64,000 nt of DNA. It comes from Achromobacter pestifer. GTDB taxonomy: Bacteria > Pseudomonadota > Gammaproteobacteria > Burkholderiales > Burkholderiaceae_B. Of the stretch, positions 43,203-51,782 are shown in pieces (positions within the stretch are counted from its first letter, which is position 1; each line of letters begins with the position of its first letter). The stretch lies in assembly GCF_902859625.1 (NCBI RefSeq), contig NZ_CADIJX010000002.1, positions 682,001-746,000 of the forward strand, in the 5' to 3' direction. Both the position numbers and the translations under genes were made by a program. The notes beneath the pieces were generated by a model. That model was not told where the DNA came from, did not search any database, and saw only the letters and a program-made list of their open reading frames with translations.

Positions 43203-43806
43203 AAGTCAGGAATAAATTGATATAGGCGTGGAAAATGCCGGGTTGCAGCGGAGCGGATGTCCGTTCTGGCGTGACGTAGTAGGTCAGGATTGCGTCTCCG
43301 GGCGCCACGAACCAGGCGCGCGAATGCACGTCTAATGCGATGGGGTGGTGCTGGGAGTCGGTCAGTCGCAGGCCGAAGCCGCGTGCTCCGCGCACACCGA
43401 CGAGTTCGGGGGTGTCCGGATCGGCGTCTGCCCGGAACGTGATACCCACCACGGGTTCGACATCGCTCCAAGCCATCTCGCCGCCGTTCGCTTCACGTCG
43501 GCCGCCACGGGTGCGGATGCAGCCGCGCAACGTCAGCTGCACCGCCACGGGCGTGCCTTGGTCTCCCGGGCGCACAAGGTTGGCGGTGGCGATTTCCCCC
43601 AGCCTGACCTCTTGGTATGCCGAGCTCATATCCAGATGGCATGCGCTTTCCAGTAGCGATCCCGTCACATGAAAGATGGCATTGAAATCGTCGGCGCTGC
43701 TGAATTCCGCAGCATGCGCCGCGCCGTACAGTGTGCTGGCGCCGCATAGCAGGATGGCGCACAAGCGGGCGCGGAAGATCTGTCGGCGATTTCGGTCTAT
43801 GGTCAT
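43195..43806 (-). CDS. Fimbrial subunit, larger pilin-domain protein
   Basis: This 203-residue exported protein has a signal peptide ending AAHA before AEFSSADDF. Cysteines lie in LESACHLD and LRGCIRTRG, and the C-terminal chaperone-binding strand is FHAYINLFLTYD. An insertion rich in Arg, Gly and Glu (about 100-110) distinguishes it from the other subunits. It follows the chaperone gene and is the largest pilin-like product, but it is still too short for a classic two-domain lectin adhesin. Confidence 0.82.
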   Translation of the reverse strand: MTIDRNRRQIFRARLCAILLCGASTLYGAAHAAEFSSADDFNAIFHVTGSLLESACHLDMSSAYQEVRLGEIATANLVRPGDQGTPVAVQLTLRGCIRTRGGRREANGGEMAWSDVEPVVGITFRADADPDTPELVGVRGARGFGLRLTDSQHHPIALDVHSRAWFVAPGDAILTYYVTPERTSAPLQPGIFHAYINLFLTYD

Positions 43807-43852
43807 GGGGGATTGCCTCGCAACGTGAAGGATTCGTGCAACGCCCAGGGCA

Positions 43853-44602
43853 CTATTTGCCGATGGGGGTGGCGGTGCAGTCCGATCCGGTGCAGTGAAA
43901 TTCCAGTTTGGGCCGGCCGCCGTAGTCGTTGATGTAAGTCAGCACGGGCTTGTTACCCAGGCTGTTTGCTCCTACATTCAGCGGCGCTTGTGAGTGCGGC
44001 GCGATCATCAACGGTTCGAAGTTTGCGATGGATTCTCCATTGGCGCTGCTAGCCGCGTCGACGAGGGTGACGTAGTAGGCAGTGGGGTTGTCCACGGTGT
44101 ATTGGTCACCCTGGCGCTTCAAGCGGATTTGTTCCTGCCAAGGCGGCGTCGACGAACCGGACGCAATCGCCAGGGCTTCGGGGCGGTAAAAGAGCTTGAC
44201 CCGGGTTTGCAGCGCAATCTGCAAGGTATTGGCTTTGTCGCTGCGCGGTGGAACTTCGCGCAGGTTGAAGTAGAAGAGAGATTCTCGGTCTTGTGGCAAT
44301 TGCTGTGCGTCGGGCAACGCCTGGATCTTTACCTGGCTATTGCCGTTGGGTTCAAGCCGTTGAAGAGGCGGGAGGACAATCAATGGGGACGTGATTTTCT
44401 CGTCCTTGTCGTTCTCTATCCAGGCTTGCGCCAGGTAGGGCAGTTGATCGTTCTGATTGCTGATGTTCAGGCTGACGGATCGGTCCTGGCCGGGGTACAC
44501 GATTCGGGTCCGGTCCAGTGAGATGGCGGCTACAGCGGTCTGCGATGCAAACAAGCAGAATACGGACGTTAAAGCGAGTTTTCTAAAAATCAGGGGCATC
44601 AT
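43853..44602 (-). CDS. Periplasmic fimbrial chaperone (PapD/FimC family)
   Basis: This 249-residue periplasmic chaperone stabilises pilin subunits by donor-strand complementation. A signal peptide (to TAVA) precedes ISLDRTRIVYPGQDRSVSLNISNQ, whose Arg is the conserved subunit-carboxylate anchor. The family signature FYFNLREVPP and TRVKLFYRP, with the second anchoring Lys, follow. The C-terminal immunoglobulin domain contains a Cys pair (FHCTGSDC). It lies between the usher and the minor subunit genes. Confidence 0.93.
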   Translation of the reverse strand: MMPLIFRKLALTSVFCLFASQTAVAAISLDRTRIVYPGQDRSVSLNISNQNDQLPYLAQAWIENDKDEKITSPLIVLPPLQRLEPNGNSQVKIQALPDAQQLPQDRESLFYFNLREVPPRSDKANTLQIALQTRVKLFYRPEALAIASGSSTPPWQEQIRLKRQGDQYTVDNPTAYYVTLVDAASSANGESIANFEPLMIAPHSQAPLNVGANSLGNKPVLTYINDYGGRPKLEFHCTGSDCTATPIGK

Positions 44603-44660
44603 GGTATTGAGGGATCTTGAGGATTGGATATAGGGACAAGGGGCTGTGGCACGCCGAGCA

Positions 44661-47129
44661 CTACGGGGTCGGCCGACAGAGGAATTCAGTGCGTGGCTCG
44701 GCGCCTTCGGCCAATTCAGGAATCACGAAGGTGCACGGGGGGTGGGATCCCCATTTCAGGGTCATGACTTCGCCGGACTTCATGCCACTCAGGTAAACGG
44801 ATCCGTCGTCGCTGACGATGCCGGTGGCCTGCTTGCGGCGATTGCGTACCGTGACGCCGAATGGCGGCGACGATCCATCGACAAGGCGGATCGTCACCAT
44901 GGCTTTGTCGCCAGAGATCAAATCCAGCGTGCGATAGCCAATGGCGCCTTCAGTCAGCGTTGCCTGCACCACCGACTGGGTGGCCTCGATGTTGTCCGCC
45001 AAGCTGTCGAGGTCGATGCTGGCTTGATTGCGGTAGTAGCTGTTGATATCGGTGATCACCGCCGTGCCAAGCGCGTTTGATTTGGTGATGCCGCCATTGC
45101 CGCGCACGGGGACGCCACTTACGCCATCGGTGTCGATCATCAAGCGCGTGCCGCCATTGCTGGCCGTCCGGTGTAGCGCGGCACCTTGGGCGGTGAGAGT
45201 CATGCCGCCCTGCATGGACAGGCTTCCAGAACTGTAAGAGCCGGACTCATGGCTGACGCTAGCCACGACGCGGGACATCGAGCCTTCGTGTGTAAGGTAG
45301 CCACTGGCGGAACCGCCGCTATTGCCGGCGCCCGCGCTGATCATGTAATTGTTGCGGTCATCCAGGCGGTCGTAGTAGCTCACGTTATGCGTGTTGTTGC
45401 TACGGTCCAAGGATGCGCTATAGCTGATGGATGCGCTGTTGCCCAACGGAATACTCAACGATAGATAAGCGCCGCGGTCAGTGGAGCCATTGGCCTGAGT
45501 CTGATATCCGGTGACTGACAGGCTCAGGTTTTTCAGGCTGCCCAAGTCGAAGTAGCGCGAAGCCGACAGGCTGTAGCGGTCGCTCGACCCGCTGTTCCAG
45601 TAGGTTTGGTGGTTGTAGTTGGCGTAGAGGCTGGTGTTGGCGTTGCGGAACTGTTTGCTGACGGTGGCCGTATACATGGCTTTGCTCTGGTTCGCCGGCC
45701 TGCCGCTCTGACGCACGTCGAGGAACTCGTTCATGTTCATGAAGTCACGCTGCGAGAACCGATAACCCGCAAAGGTGACCTGGCTGTCGTATTCCTCGAA
45801 ACGCTTCGAGTAGCTTGCGCGGTAGGATTTGCCGGACAGGATTTGACGGCCGGCCAACACCGCGCGGGATTGCGTCACGTCCACGGACAGGGCGCCGAAG
45901 GCCATCAAGTCTCGGCCCACCCCGACAGCCATTGCCGCATAGTCCTTGGCTCCAAGGGCTCCCCCGTAGAGAGACCAGCCGTTGCTGACCCCCCAGGAGA
46001 ACTCGCCGGAGCCGAAGGCCGGCCCGTTCATGCGGTGGTTCCACCCGGAAGGCTTGCCAGCCGCGAACTGGAACCGCACCGAGCCCGGACGGGTCAGGTA
46101 GGGAATGTTGGCGGTGTCGACCTGAAACTGCTGAATGCTGCCGTCTTGTTCTTCCACGCGCACGTCCAGTTTGCCGCTGACCGCGTCGTTCAGGTCCTGG
46201 ATGCGAAAAGGGCCCGGCGGCACTTGCGTGTCGTACAGCACGCGACCCTGTTGCCGGATGACGACGCGCGCATTGGTGCGGGCCACTCCCGATATTTCGG
46301 GAGCATAGCCGCGCAGGTTCGGCGGCAACATGCTGTCGTTGCTTGCCAGGCTGGCGCCGGTGTAGCGGAAACTGCCGAACATATTGGAGTCCAGATAGTC
46401 TTCGCCCACGATCAGGGTCGAACGCCATGCGGGAAGCGCCCGCATGGCATAGAAGCGGCTCCAGTCGAAACGCTGTTGACGCTGCTGCCCCGTGGTGCGT
46501 TGAGCTTGTGCCTGCCAATCCGCGCGCAGGCGCCAGGCACCCAGGTTCATGCCCAGCGTGCCGTTGCCGCTCAGGTTGGTGCTGTTGCCTTCGCCATGCG
46601 CACGGCGGGTTGACAGGGCATTCAGGTTGTAGTCCAGCAATACGCCGGGAATTCCCTCGTCCCATCGGGACGGTGGATCCCAGTTGGATGCGGTGTATTC
46701 AAGTTCCGCCTGGGGGATGACCACGTACAGGCCGGAAGAACCGAGATCCGTGCGTACCGTCATGCCGGGAATGCTGTCCGTGTTCAAGCATTGGCCTTCG
46801 TTCCACCAGGTCACTTGTCTGGCGGTGCTTGTCTTCAGTCCAAGTTTGGTCACGACGTCGGCAGGCAGGCAGGGCACGCTGCCTTTGGGATCATCTTCGG
46901 GAGGCAGGAAGGCGATGTCGTTATCGGTCAACTGATGCTGGTTGACGTGGAGCATGAGGCCGTAGGTGCCGGGCATGATGTAGTTCGCCCGGGAAAATAC
47001 GCTCAGGTCCATGTTCTCGCGATCTTTGATGTCCAAGACGTCCGTATTGAACTCAAGTTCCTCGGCGGCATCTGCCGTGCAAGCAACCAGCAATAGAACC
47101 GCAATGTTCAACAGGCTTCGGCGATTCAC
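44661..47129 (-). CDS. Fimbrial outer-membrane usher
   Basis: This 822-residue outer-membrane assembly platform starts at GTG 47129 after an AAAGGA site, with a signal peptide ending CTADA. The mature N-terminal domain begins EELEFNTDVLDIKD, the region that recognises chaperone-subunit complexes. Usher hallmarks include RANYIMPGTYGLMLHVNQ, YAPEISGVARTNARVVIRQQGRVLYDTQVPPGPFRIQDL, and a C-terminal domain with the Cys pair in PPCTFVIP and FLCRPTP. The frame remains open far upstream only as a shadow of the neighbouring pilin gene. Length is typical for the family. Confidence 0.95.
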   Translation of the reverse strand: MNRRSLLNIAVLLLVACTADAAEELEFNTDVLDIKDRENMDLSVFSRANYIMPGTYGLMLHVNQHQLTDNDIAFLPPEDDPKGSVPCLPADVVTKLGLKTSTARQVTWWNEGQCLNTDSIPGMTVRTDLGSSGLYVVIPQAELEYTASNWDPPSRWDEGIPGVLLDYNLNALSTRRAHGEGNSTNLSGNGTLGMNLGAWRLRADWQAQAQRTTGQQRQQRFDWSRFYAMRALPAWRSTLIVGEDYLDSNMFGSFRYTGASLASNDSMLPPNLRGYAPEISGVARTNARVVIRQQGRVLYDTQVPPGPFRIQDLNDAVSGKLDVRVEEQDGSIQQFQVDTANIPYLTRPGSVRFQFAAGKPSGWNHRMNGPAFGSGEFSWGVSNGWSLYGGALGAKDYAAMAVGVGRDLMAFGALSVDVTQSRAVLAGRQILSGKSYRASYSKRFEEYDSQVTFAGYRFSQRDFMNMNEFLDVRQSGRPANQSKAMYTATVSKQFRNANTSLYANYNHQTYWNSGSSDRYSLSASRYFDLGSLKNLSLSVTGYQTQANGSTDRGAYLSLSIPLGNSASISYSASLDRSNNTHNVSYYDRLDDRNNYMISAGAGNSGGSASGYLTHEGSMSRVVASVSHESGSYSSGSLSMQGGMTLTAQGAALHRTASNGGTRLMIDTDGVSGVPVRGNGGITKSNALGTAVITDINSYYRNQASIDLDSLADNIEATQSVVQATLTEGAIGYRTLDLISGDKAMVTIRLVDGSSPPFGVTVRNRRKQATGIVSDDGSVYLSGMKSGEVMTLKWGSHPPCTFVIPELAEGAEPRTEFLCRPTP

Positions 47130-47170
47130 GAGAACAACATCCTTTAGTTTCCCAATAGTGATTCGGCCGG

Positions 47171-47722
47171 TCAGAAGTAATTCATCCGGAGCCGAATGGT
47201 GATTTGGTAATCGCCCGCTTGAAGCGCCGCCCCTGTGCCTGTCAGACGCAGCGCATAGTTCAGTGCCAGGTCGCCGGAGGACGGCAGAAGTTCGTGCATC
47301 GGAACGCCCGGCATCACCGGATTCCCGCGGCTGTCCTTGATGCGTATCGCAATGCCTTTGGCGGATCCTCTGGCCAGGAACATCTGACTGTCGCCGGCAC
47401 CCTCGAAGATCAACGTGAATGCATTGCTGCCGGTGGTGACAGAGGTGGAGTTGCTGCCTGGGCTGCAATTGACGAGTTGAAGTGTGAATGGCTGCTGGAT
47501 GGTGGCTTCGCCGCTCACCAACCCGCTGATTGGCGCGGGCACCATGCTGATGGTCTGATCCTTGGTTTCCACCTGGATCGAACACGCCCCGTTTACGATG
47601 GCGCCGCTCATGTTTACTTTTCCTTCCAGCGCCTGTGCGTTGGCCGGATCCACGGCACCAGTCACGTGCGCTATCAGCAGAAGCAGCAGGCCAGAGCGCG
47701 AAGCGGTCTTGAACCGATGCAT
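47171..47722 (-). CDS. Fimbrial subunit encoded between major pilin and usher
   Basis: This 183-residue exported pilin-domain protein has a signal peptide (to DPANA), disulfide cysteines in NGACSIQ and LVNCSPG, and a C-terminal strand DYQITIRLRMNYF. ATG 47722 follows GGAGA by eight bases; an upstream in-frame ATG at 47776 would spoil the signal peptide. It lies second in the operon, a place often used by a termination or anchor subunit (FimI-like). Confidence 0.86.
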   Translation of the reverse strand: MHRFKTASRSGLLLLLIAHVTGAVDPANAQALEGKVNMSGAIVNGACSIQVETKDQTISMVPAPISGLVSGEATIQQPFTLQLVNCSPGSNSTSVTTGSNAFTLIFEGAGDSQMFLARGSAKGIAIRIKDSRGNPVMPGVPMHELLPSSGDLALNYALRLTGTGAALQAGDYQITIRLRMNYF

Positions 47723-47794
47723 CAGATATCTCCCCGATGGCGCCCGGAGCGCGCAGTGGTCGCGCGCTCCGGACATGTCTATCCGCGGGGGGAT

Positions 47795-48337
47795 TTACTG
47801 ATAGGCAAGCGTGAAGGTCGCGGACGTGGAGAATTCGCCCGGGGTGATGTTGGCGCCCTTGTCACCGTCCATGTCACCCTTCAAATAGGCTTGGAATTCC
47901 AGCACGTTGTCGATGTTGACCAACTTGGTGGCCGGCGATGCGGTATTCAGCTTGATCAGATTGCCGCGGGCATCGGCGATGGCCAGGCTTGCGCCATCGG
48001 CAACGCCGCCCGTGAACTTCAGCAGATCGGGCTGTGCAACGGAGGGTTGGCCAACGAACGTTGCGGTGACGTTCTTCTTGGTATCAGTCAGGTCGCAGCC
48101 GGTCAGCTTGATTTGGAATGCCTTGGGGTTGGACTTTCCGCCATTCTTCAGCGCAGAGTTCGAGATCTTGTCCAGCTGGACGGTTTGCGTCGCCGATTCC
48201 GAGGTGATGGAGCAAGGTGCGTCGACGATCGATCCCTTGAAGGTGATCTCACCATCCCTGTCGGCGGCAAAGCTTGCCGAGGAGGCGGCGCCGAGCGTGA
48301 TCGTTGCGAGGAGCAGGGCCAGTTTGTTCAGTTTCAT
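47795..48337 (-). CDS. Major fimbrial subunit (pilin)
   Basis: This 180-residue type 1-like pilin has a signal peptide (MKLNKLALLLATITLGAASSASFA) and an N-terminal donor strand DRDGEITFKGSIVDAPC. The disulfide pairs Cys in DAPCSIT with Cys in TGCDLT. The terminal strand is SATFTLAYQ. ATG 48337 follows AGGA by seven bases. First place in the operon and the canonical sequence mark it as the main shaft subunit. Expression is probably driven from the 375-bp divergent region shared with the BvgA-like regulator gene. Confidence 0.92.
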   Translation of the reverse strand: MKLNKLALLLATITLGAASSASFAADRDGEITFKGSIVDAPCSITSESATQTVQLDKISNSALKNGGKSNPKAFQIKLTGCDLTDTKKNVTATFVGQPSVAQPDLLKFTGGVADGASLAIADARGNLIKLNTASPATKLVNIDNVLEFQAYLKGDMDGDKGANITPGEFSTSATFTLAYQ

Positions 48338-48506
48338 CACGATGTCCTAGTTGGAGGTTATAGGCTTCGGGCATAGCGATCATTTGGCGACGAATTGATG
48401 CGCTGAATTGCTGGCATATTCGTCGTTTAATTAGCGCTGTCTTGAAGCTGAAAGCAGTGTAGGAATCGTGGTGCAACGCGAAAATAGGATACGGAGTAGT
48501 GATTTG

Positions 48507-48520
48507 TAGGAAAATTCCTA
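48507..48520. promoter_or_regulatory. BvgA-like inverted heptad TAGGAAA-ATTCCTA
   Basis: TAGGAAA is the exact complement of the heptad TTTCCTA that I recall from Bordetella Bvg-regulated promoters, and ATTCCTA matches it in six of seven positions. The pair sits about 170 bp upstream of the pilin start and 194 bp upstream of the regulator start. It could serve the fimbrial promoter, autoregulation, or both. Confidence 0.5.
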
Positions 48521-48583
48521 ATCAACCTCAAAGTTGTATTGAAGCCTCCTAGTAAGGCAGAAAACGATGGAATACTGCGATTC

Positions 48584-48612
48584 GCCGCTTCTCGTCTCCG
48601 CGGAGAAGCGGC
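48584..48612. repeat. 10-bp perfect stem-loop upstream of the BvgA-like gene
   Basis: GCCGCTTCTC (48584-48593) pairs with GAGAAGCGGC (48603-48612) around nine bases. The loop region can alternatively pair as CTCCGCGGAG. No T-tract follows on either strand, so it may be a leader hairpin, an insulating structure or a protein site rather than a terminator. Confidence 0.6.
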
Positions 48613-48713
48613 CTGCGTCTAAAATTGCAAGTCCCCATGCTTGGCGCTGGCAGGCTGAAGTCGGTGTGCAGCGACGGATGCTTACTTAATTACAGGAAGT
48701 GCGGTTGCGTGCC

Positions 48714-49355
48714 ATGAACACAATCCTGATCGTTGACGATCATCCCCTCGTGCGGCTGGCGGTACGCATGCTGCTTGAGACCAACGGCTTCAATGTTGTA
48801 GGCGAAGTCGGCAATGGCATCGAAGCGGTGCAGGCTTTCCGCGACCTTTCCCCGGATGTGGTGATACTGGACATTGGCATTCCCAAACTGGACGGTCTGA
48901 GCGTGATTTCGCGGATGCTCGCCATCAATCCCGCGACCAACGTGTTGGTGCTGACCTCACAGTCGTCTGAAGCGTTCTGCCATCGCTGCATGCAGGCGGG
49001 GGCCAAGGGCTTTATCAGCAAGGACGAAGACCTGAACAAGCTGGTCAGCGCCATCAAGGCCGTGATGGCCGGCTATAGCGTGTTTCCGTCAATGTCGGTA
49101 GCGTCCGAGCATGGGCGGTTGCCGGAACCTGACATGATCAAGCGCTTGTCCGACCGCGAGATGATGGTGCTGCAATACCTGGCGCAGGGCCAGTCGAACA
49201 AGGAAATCGGTGAAACGCTGTTGATCAGCAATAAGACCGTCAGCACGTACAAGACGCGGTTGCTGCAAAAATTGGGAATGGCGTCGGTGGTGGAGCTTGC
49301 TGAATTCGCCAAGCGCAATCTGCTGCTGGGCGTGCCGGACGCGGACGACGCCTGA
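48714..49355 (+). CDS. BvgA-like response regulator (NarL/FixJ family)
   Basis: This 213-residue regulator has a receiver domain (1-120) with acidic pocket VDDH and phosphoacceptor Asp53 (ILDIGIPKLDG). A LuxR-type helix-turn-helix lies at about 145-205 (LSDREMMVLQYLAQGQSNKEIGETLLISNKTVSTYKTRLLQKLG). The stretches DIGIPKLDGL, VMAGY and SNKTVSTYKTRLLQKL are very close to Bordetella BvgA. The start is uncertain: AGGA (48694-48697) fits a TTG at 48705 better than the ATG at 48714. The probable partner is the BvgS-like kinase beyond the fimbrial operon. Confidence 0.93.
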   Translation: MNTILIVDDHPLVRLAVRMLLETNGFNVVGEVGNGIEAVQAFRDLSPDVVILDIGIPKLDGLSVISRMLAINPATNVLVLTSQSSEAFCHRCMQAGAKGFISKDEDLNKLVSAIKAVMAGYSVFPSMSVASEHGRLPEPDMIKRLSDREMMVLQYLAQGQSNKEIGETLLISNKTVSTYKTRLLQKLGMASVVELAEFAKRNLLLGVPDADDA

Positions 49356-49380
49356 GGCCGTCGCGCCCGGTCCCGCTGGT

Positions 49381-50190
49381 TTAGTACGGGCCCTTGCCGG
49401 CAGCCACCGGCTTCACGTCCTTGAACTCGCCCGCCAGCTTTTCCGCCGCCCGTGCCAGCAGCACGGCATCGACGCCCACGGCGACGAAGGTCGCGCCCAG
49501 CGACAGGTAATGCTTGGCCTGCGCGACGCCGCTGTGCAGGATGCCGGCGGCCTTGCCTGAGCGCACGATGCGGGCGATGGCGTCATCGATGGTCTTCAGG
49601 ACTTCCGGATGCTCGGGCTGGCCCAGATAGCCCATGCTGGCGGACAAGTCCGCGGGGCCGATGAAGGCGCCATCCACGCCATCCACCGCCAGGATCTCGT
49701 CCAGTGCTTCGATGCCGCGTGGCGTTTCAATCTGCACCAGCACACACATCTGGTCGTTGGCGCGCTCCAGATAGTTGGGGATACGGTTCCAGCGCGAGGA
49801 GCGCGCCAACGCGCTGCCCACGCCCCGGATGCCGGCAGGAGGGTAGCGCACCGCGGCTACGGCGGCGGCGGCTTCTTCGGCGGACTGGATCATGGGCACC
49901 AGCAGGCTTTGCGCACCCGTGTCCAGGATCTGCTTGATTTGCACCGGATCATTCCAGGCCGGGCGCACGACGGGCGCCACGGGGTAGGCGGCTACCGATT
50001 GCAATTGCGACAGCGTGGTCTGCAAGGTATTGGGGGCGTGTTCGCCATCGATCAGCAGCCAGTCGAATCCGGCCCCCGCGACGATTTCCGAGGTATAGGC
50101 GCTGGCCAATCCGGCCCACAGGCCGATCTGGGGCTGACGGTTGCGCAAGGCTTGCTTGAAGGTATTGGTAAGGATGTCCATGGACTGCAT
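49381..50190 (-). CDS. hpaI: 4-hydroxy-2-oxoheptane-1,7-dioate aldolase (HpcH/HpaI family)
   Basis: This 269-residue class II metal-dependent pyruvate aldolase catalyses the last step of homoprotocatechuate degradation, giving pyruvate and succinic semialdehyde. Metal and pyruvate site elements are [15 protein letters not shown] (Glu), [10 protein letters not shown] (Asp) and [18 protein letters not shown] (active-site Arg region). The substrate loop [14 protein letters not shown] fits the family. Starts at 50190 or 50181 are both possible. It is last in the minus-strand hpa operon. Confidence 0.93.
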   Translation of the reverse strand: MQSMDILTNTFKQALRNRQPQIGLWAGLASAYTSEIVAGAGFDWLLIDGEHAPNTLQTTLSQLQSVAAYPVAPVVRPAWNDPVQIKQILDTGAQSLLVPMIQSAEEAAAAVAAVRYPPAGIRGVGSALARSSRWNRIPNYLERANDQMCVLVQIETPRGIEALDEILAVDGVDGAFIGPADLSASMGYLGQPEHPEVLKTIDDAIARIVRSGKAAGILHSGVAQAKHYLSLGATFVAVGVDAVLLARAAEKLAGEFKDVKPVAAGKGPY

Positions 50191-50196
50191 GCCGTG

Positions 50197-51000
50197 TTAG
50201 ATGAAATGACAGTTGACGGAACCCAGCGCGCCGTAATCAACATTGAACGTGTCGCCGGGCCGGGCAGCCACCGGACGGGTGAATGAGCCCGACAGGATGA
50301 CTTCTCCGGCTTCCAGCGCCACGTCATGGGCGGCCAGCTTGTTAGCCAGCCATACTACGCCATTGGCAGGGTGATTCAAGACGCCCGCGGCCACGCCGGT
50401 TTCCTCGATGACGGCATTGCGCGACAGGATGGCGCCGATCCAGCGCAGGTCCATGTCGCCCATCTTCACGGGTCTTCCGCCCATCACCACGCCGGCATTG
50501 GCGGCGTTGTCGGCGATGGTGTCGAACACCTTGCGCGGCCGCTTGGTATCGGGGTCGAGCCCGTGGGATCGCGCGTCGATGATTTCCAGCGCGGGGATCA
50601 CGTAGTCGACGGCGTCGTACACCTGGAACAGCGTGACGTTCGGGCCTTGCAGGCGCTTGCCCAGCACGAAGGCCAGTTCGACTTCCAGGCGCGGCAGGAT
50701 GAAGCGGCTGGCGGGGATGTTGCCGCCGTCCTCGAAGAACATGTCATCCAGCAGCATGCCGAAATCGGGCTCTTCGATCTGCGAGGCTTGCTGCATGGCG
50801 CGGGAGGTCAGCCCGATCTTGTGACCGCGCTTCACGCGGCCTTCCGCCAGTTTGATGTCCATCCACGCGCGCTGGATGGCGTAGGCATCGGCAATGTTGA
50901 TGTCGGGGTGGTCCAGCGAGATCTGGCGGATTTGCGTGCGCGTGCGTTCGGCGTCGTGCAGGCGTGCGGCAATGGCGTGCACGGTTTGGGAATCTAGCAT
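50197..51000 (-). CDS. hpaH: 2-oxo-hept-4-ene-1,7-dioate hydratase
   Basis: This 267-residue hydratase of the FAH-like MhpD/HpaH family adds water to the dienoate before the aldolase step. Typical stretches are [41 protein letters not shown], with the metal glutamates in [32 protein letters not shown] forms the C-terminal substrate region. ATG 51000 has GGA eight bases upstream; an ATG at 51009 would add three residues. Six bases separate it from hpaI. Confidence 0.93.
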   Translation of the reverse strand: MLDSQTVHAIAARLHDAERTRTQIRQISLDHPDINIADAYAIQRAWMDIKLAEGRVKRGHKIGLTSRAMQQASQIEEPDFGMLLDDMFFEDGGNIPASRFILPRLEVELAFVLGKRLQGPNVTLFQVYDAVDYVIPALEIIDARSHGLDPDTKRPRKVFDTIADNAANAGVVMGGRPVKMGDMDLRWIGAILSRNAVIEETGVAAGVLNHPANGVVWLANKLAAHDVALEAGEVILSGSFTRPVAARPGDTFNVDYGALGSVNCHFI

Positions 51001-51022
51001 GGGAAACATCCAAAAATGAGGA

Positions 51023-51772
51023 TCACGAGGGAAAGGGGGCGAGCGTGTTGATCAGCCGTCCGACGCCTTCGATTTCGGTCACGACTTCGTCGCCGGGCAT
51101 CACGTTGACGATGCCGTCGGGCGTGCCGGTCAGGATCAGGTCGCCGGGCGACAGCGTCATGAAGCTGCTGAAGTATTCGATCAGGGCGGGCACGTCGAAC
51201 ACCATGTCTCGCGTGTTGCCGCGTTGAGTCTCTATGCCGTTGACGGTGGTGCGCAGATTCAGGTTCATCGGGTCGGGCACGTCGTCGCGGTCTACCAGCC
51301 AGGGGCCCAGCGGTGTGCAGGTATCGCGGCTTTTCACACGCAGGTTGGGGCGATACCAGTTTTCCAGGTAGTCGCGCAGCGCGTAGTCGTTGGCGACCGT
51401 GTAGCCCGCGACGTAGTCGTACGCCTGACCGCGCTTGACGCGGCTGGCGGTCTTGCCAATCACGACTGCAAGCTCGCATTCATAGTGCATGAAGGCGACG
51501 TCCGCCGGGCGCAGGGTGCGGGCACGGTGTCCGACGAATGTATTGGCCGCCTTCAAGAAGCCCAGAGGCTCTTCAGGCGCCTTGAAGGCGAGTTCCTTGG
51601 CGTGGTCCGCGTAATTGATGGCCAGCGTGAAGGTGGTGCGGGGTTCGATGGGCGGTAGCCAGGTCACGGCCTCTTCGGCCAGGACGCGGCCGTCGGCCAG
51701 GCGGACCAGGCCTGGCGACGCCTCGGTGGCGGCATGAATGGCGCCCTGGTAGGCGATGCGTGCATGTTTCAT
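51023..51772 (-). CDS. hpaG2: Fumarylacetoacetate hydrolase family protein, OPET decarboxylase/HHDD isomerase half (HpaG2-like)
   Basis: This 249-residue FAH-fold enzyme has metal ligands in [12 protein letters not shown] (E-x-E) and the C-terminal [24 protein letters not shown] loop. In E. coli the decarboxylase and isomerase halves are fused as HpaG; here they are separate, with the other FAH half joined to HpaF upstream. This copy resembles the C-terminal, decarboxylase-type half. ATG 51772 starts [10 protein letters not shown]; the open frame further upstream is a shadow. Which half performs which reaction is inferred from E. coli. Confidence 0.87.
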   Translation of the reverse strand: MKHARIAYQGAIHAATEASPGLVRLADGRVLAEEAVTWLPPIEPRTTFTLAINYADHAKELAFKAPEEPLGFLKAANTFVGHRARTLRPADVAFMHYECELAVVIGKTASRVKRGQAYDYVAGYTVANDYALRDYLENWYRPNLRVKSRDTCTPLGPWLVDRDDVPDPMNLNLRTTVNGIETQRGNTRDMVFDVPALIEYFSSFMTLSPGDLILTGTPDGIVNVMPGDEVVTEIEGVGRLINTLAPFPS

Positions 51773-51782
51773 GGCGGCGTCC

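Larger units (their letters stand above)
48338..48713. promoter_or_regulatory. Divergent intergenic region between major pilin and BvgA-like regulator
   Basis: About 375 bp without a gene. It is locally AT-richer than its surroundings. It contains a near-palindrome of BvgA-type heptads (48507-48520), an isolated TTCCTA half site on the minus strand near 48461-48466, a stable hairpin (48584-48612) and the ribosome site AGGA before the regulator start. No poly-C tract, the phase-switch element of Bordetella fim promoters, is present. Confidence 0.7.

Noticed and set aside
47130..47585. N-terminal extension of the usher by about 150 residues
   Set aside because: It is an alternative frame of the pilin-like gene 47171-47722; the signal peptide and ribosome site support GTG 47129.
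41624..48337. Phase-variable invertible switch (type 1 fim style)
   Set aside because: No recombinase gene and no pair of inverted repeats flanking a promoter segment were found around the pilin gene.
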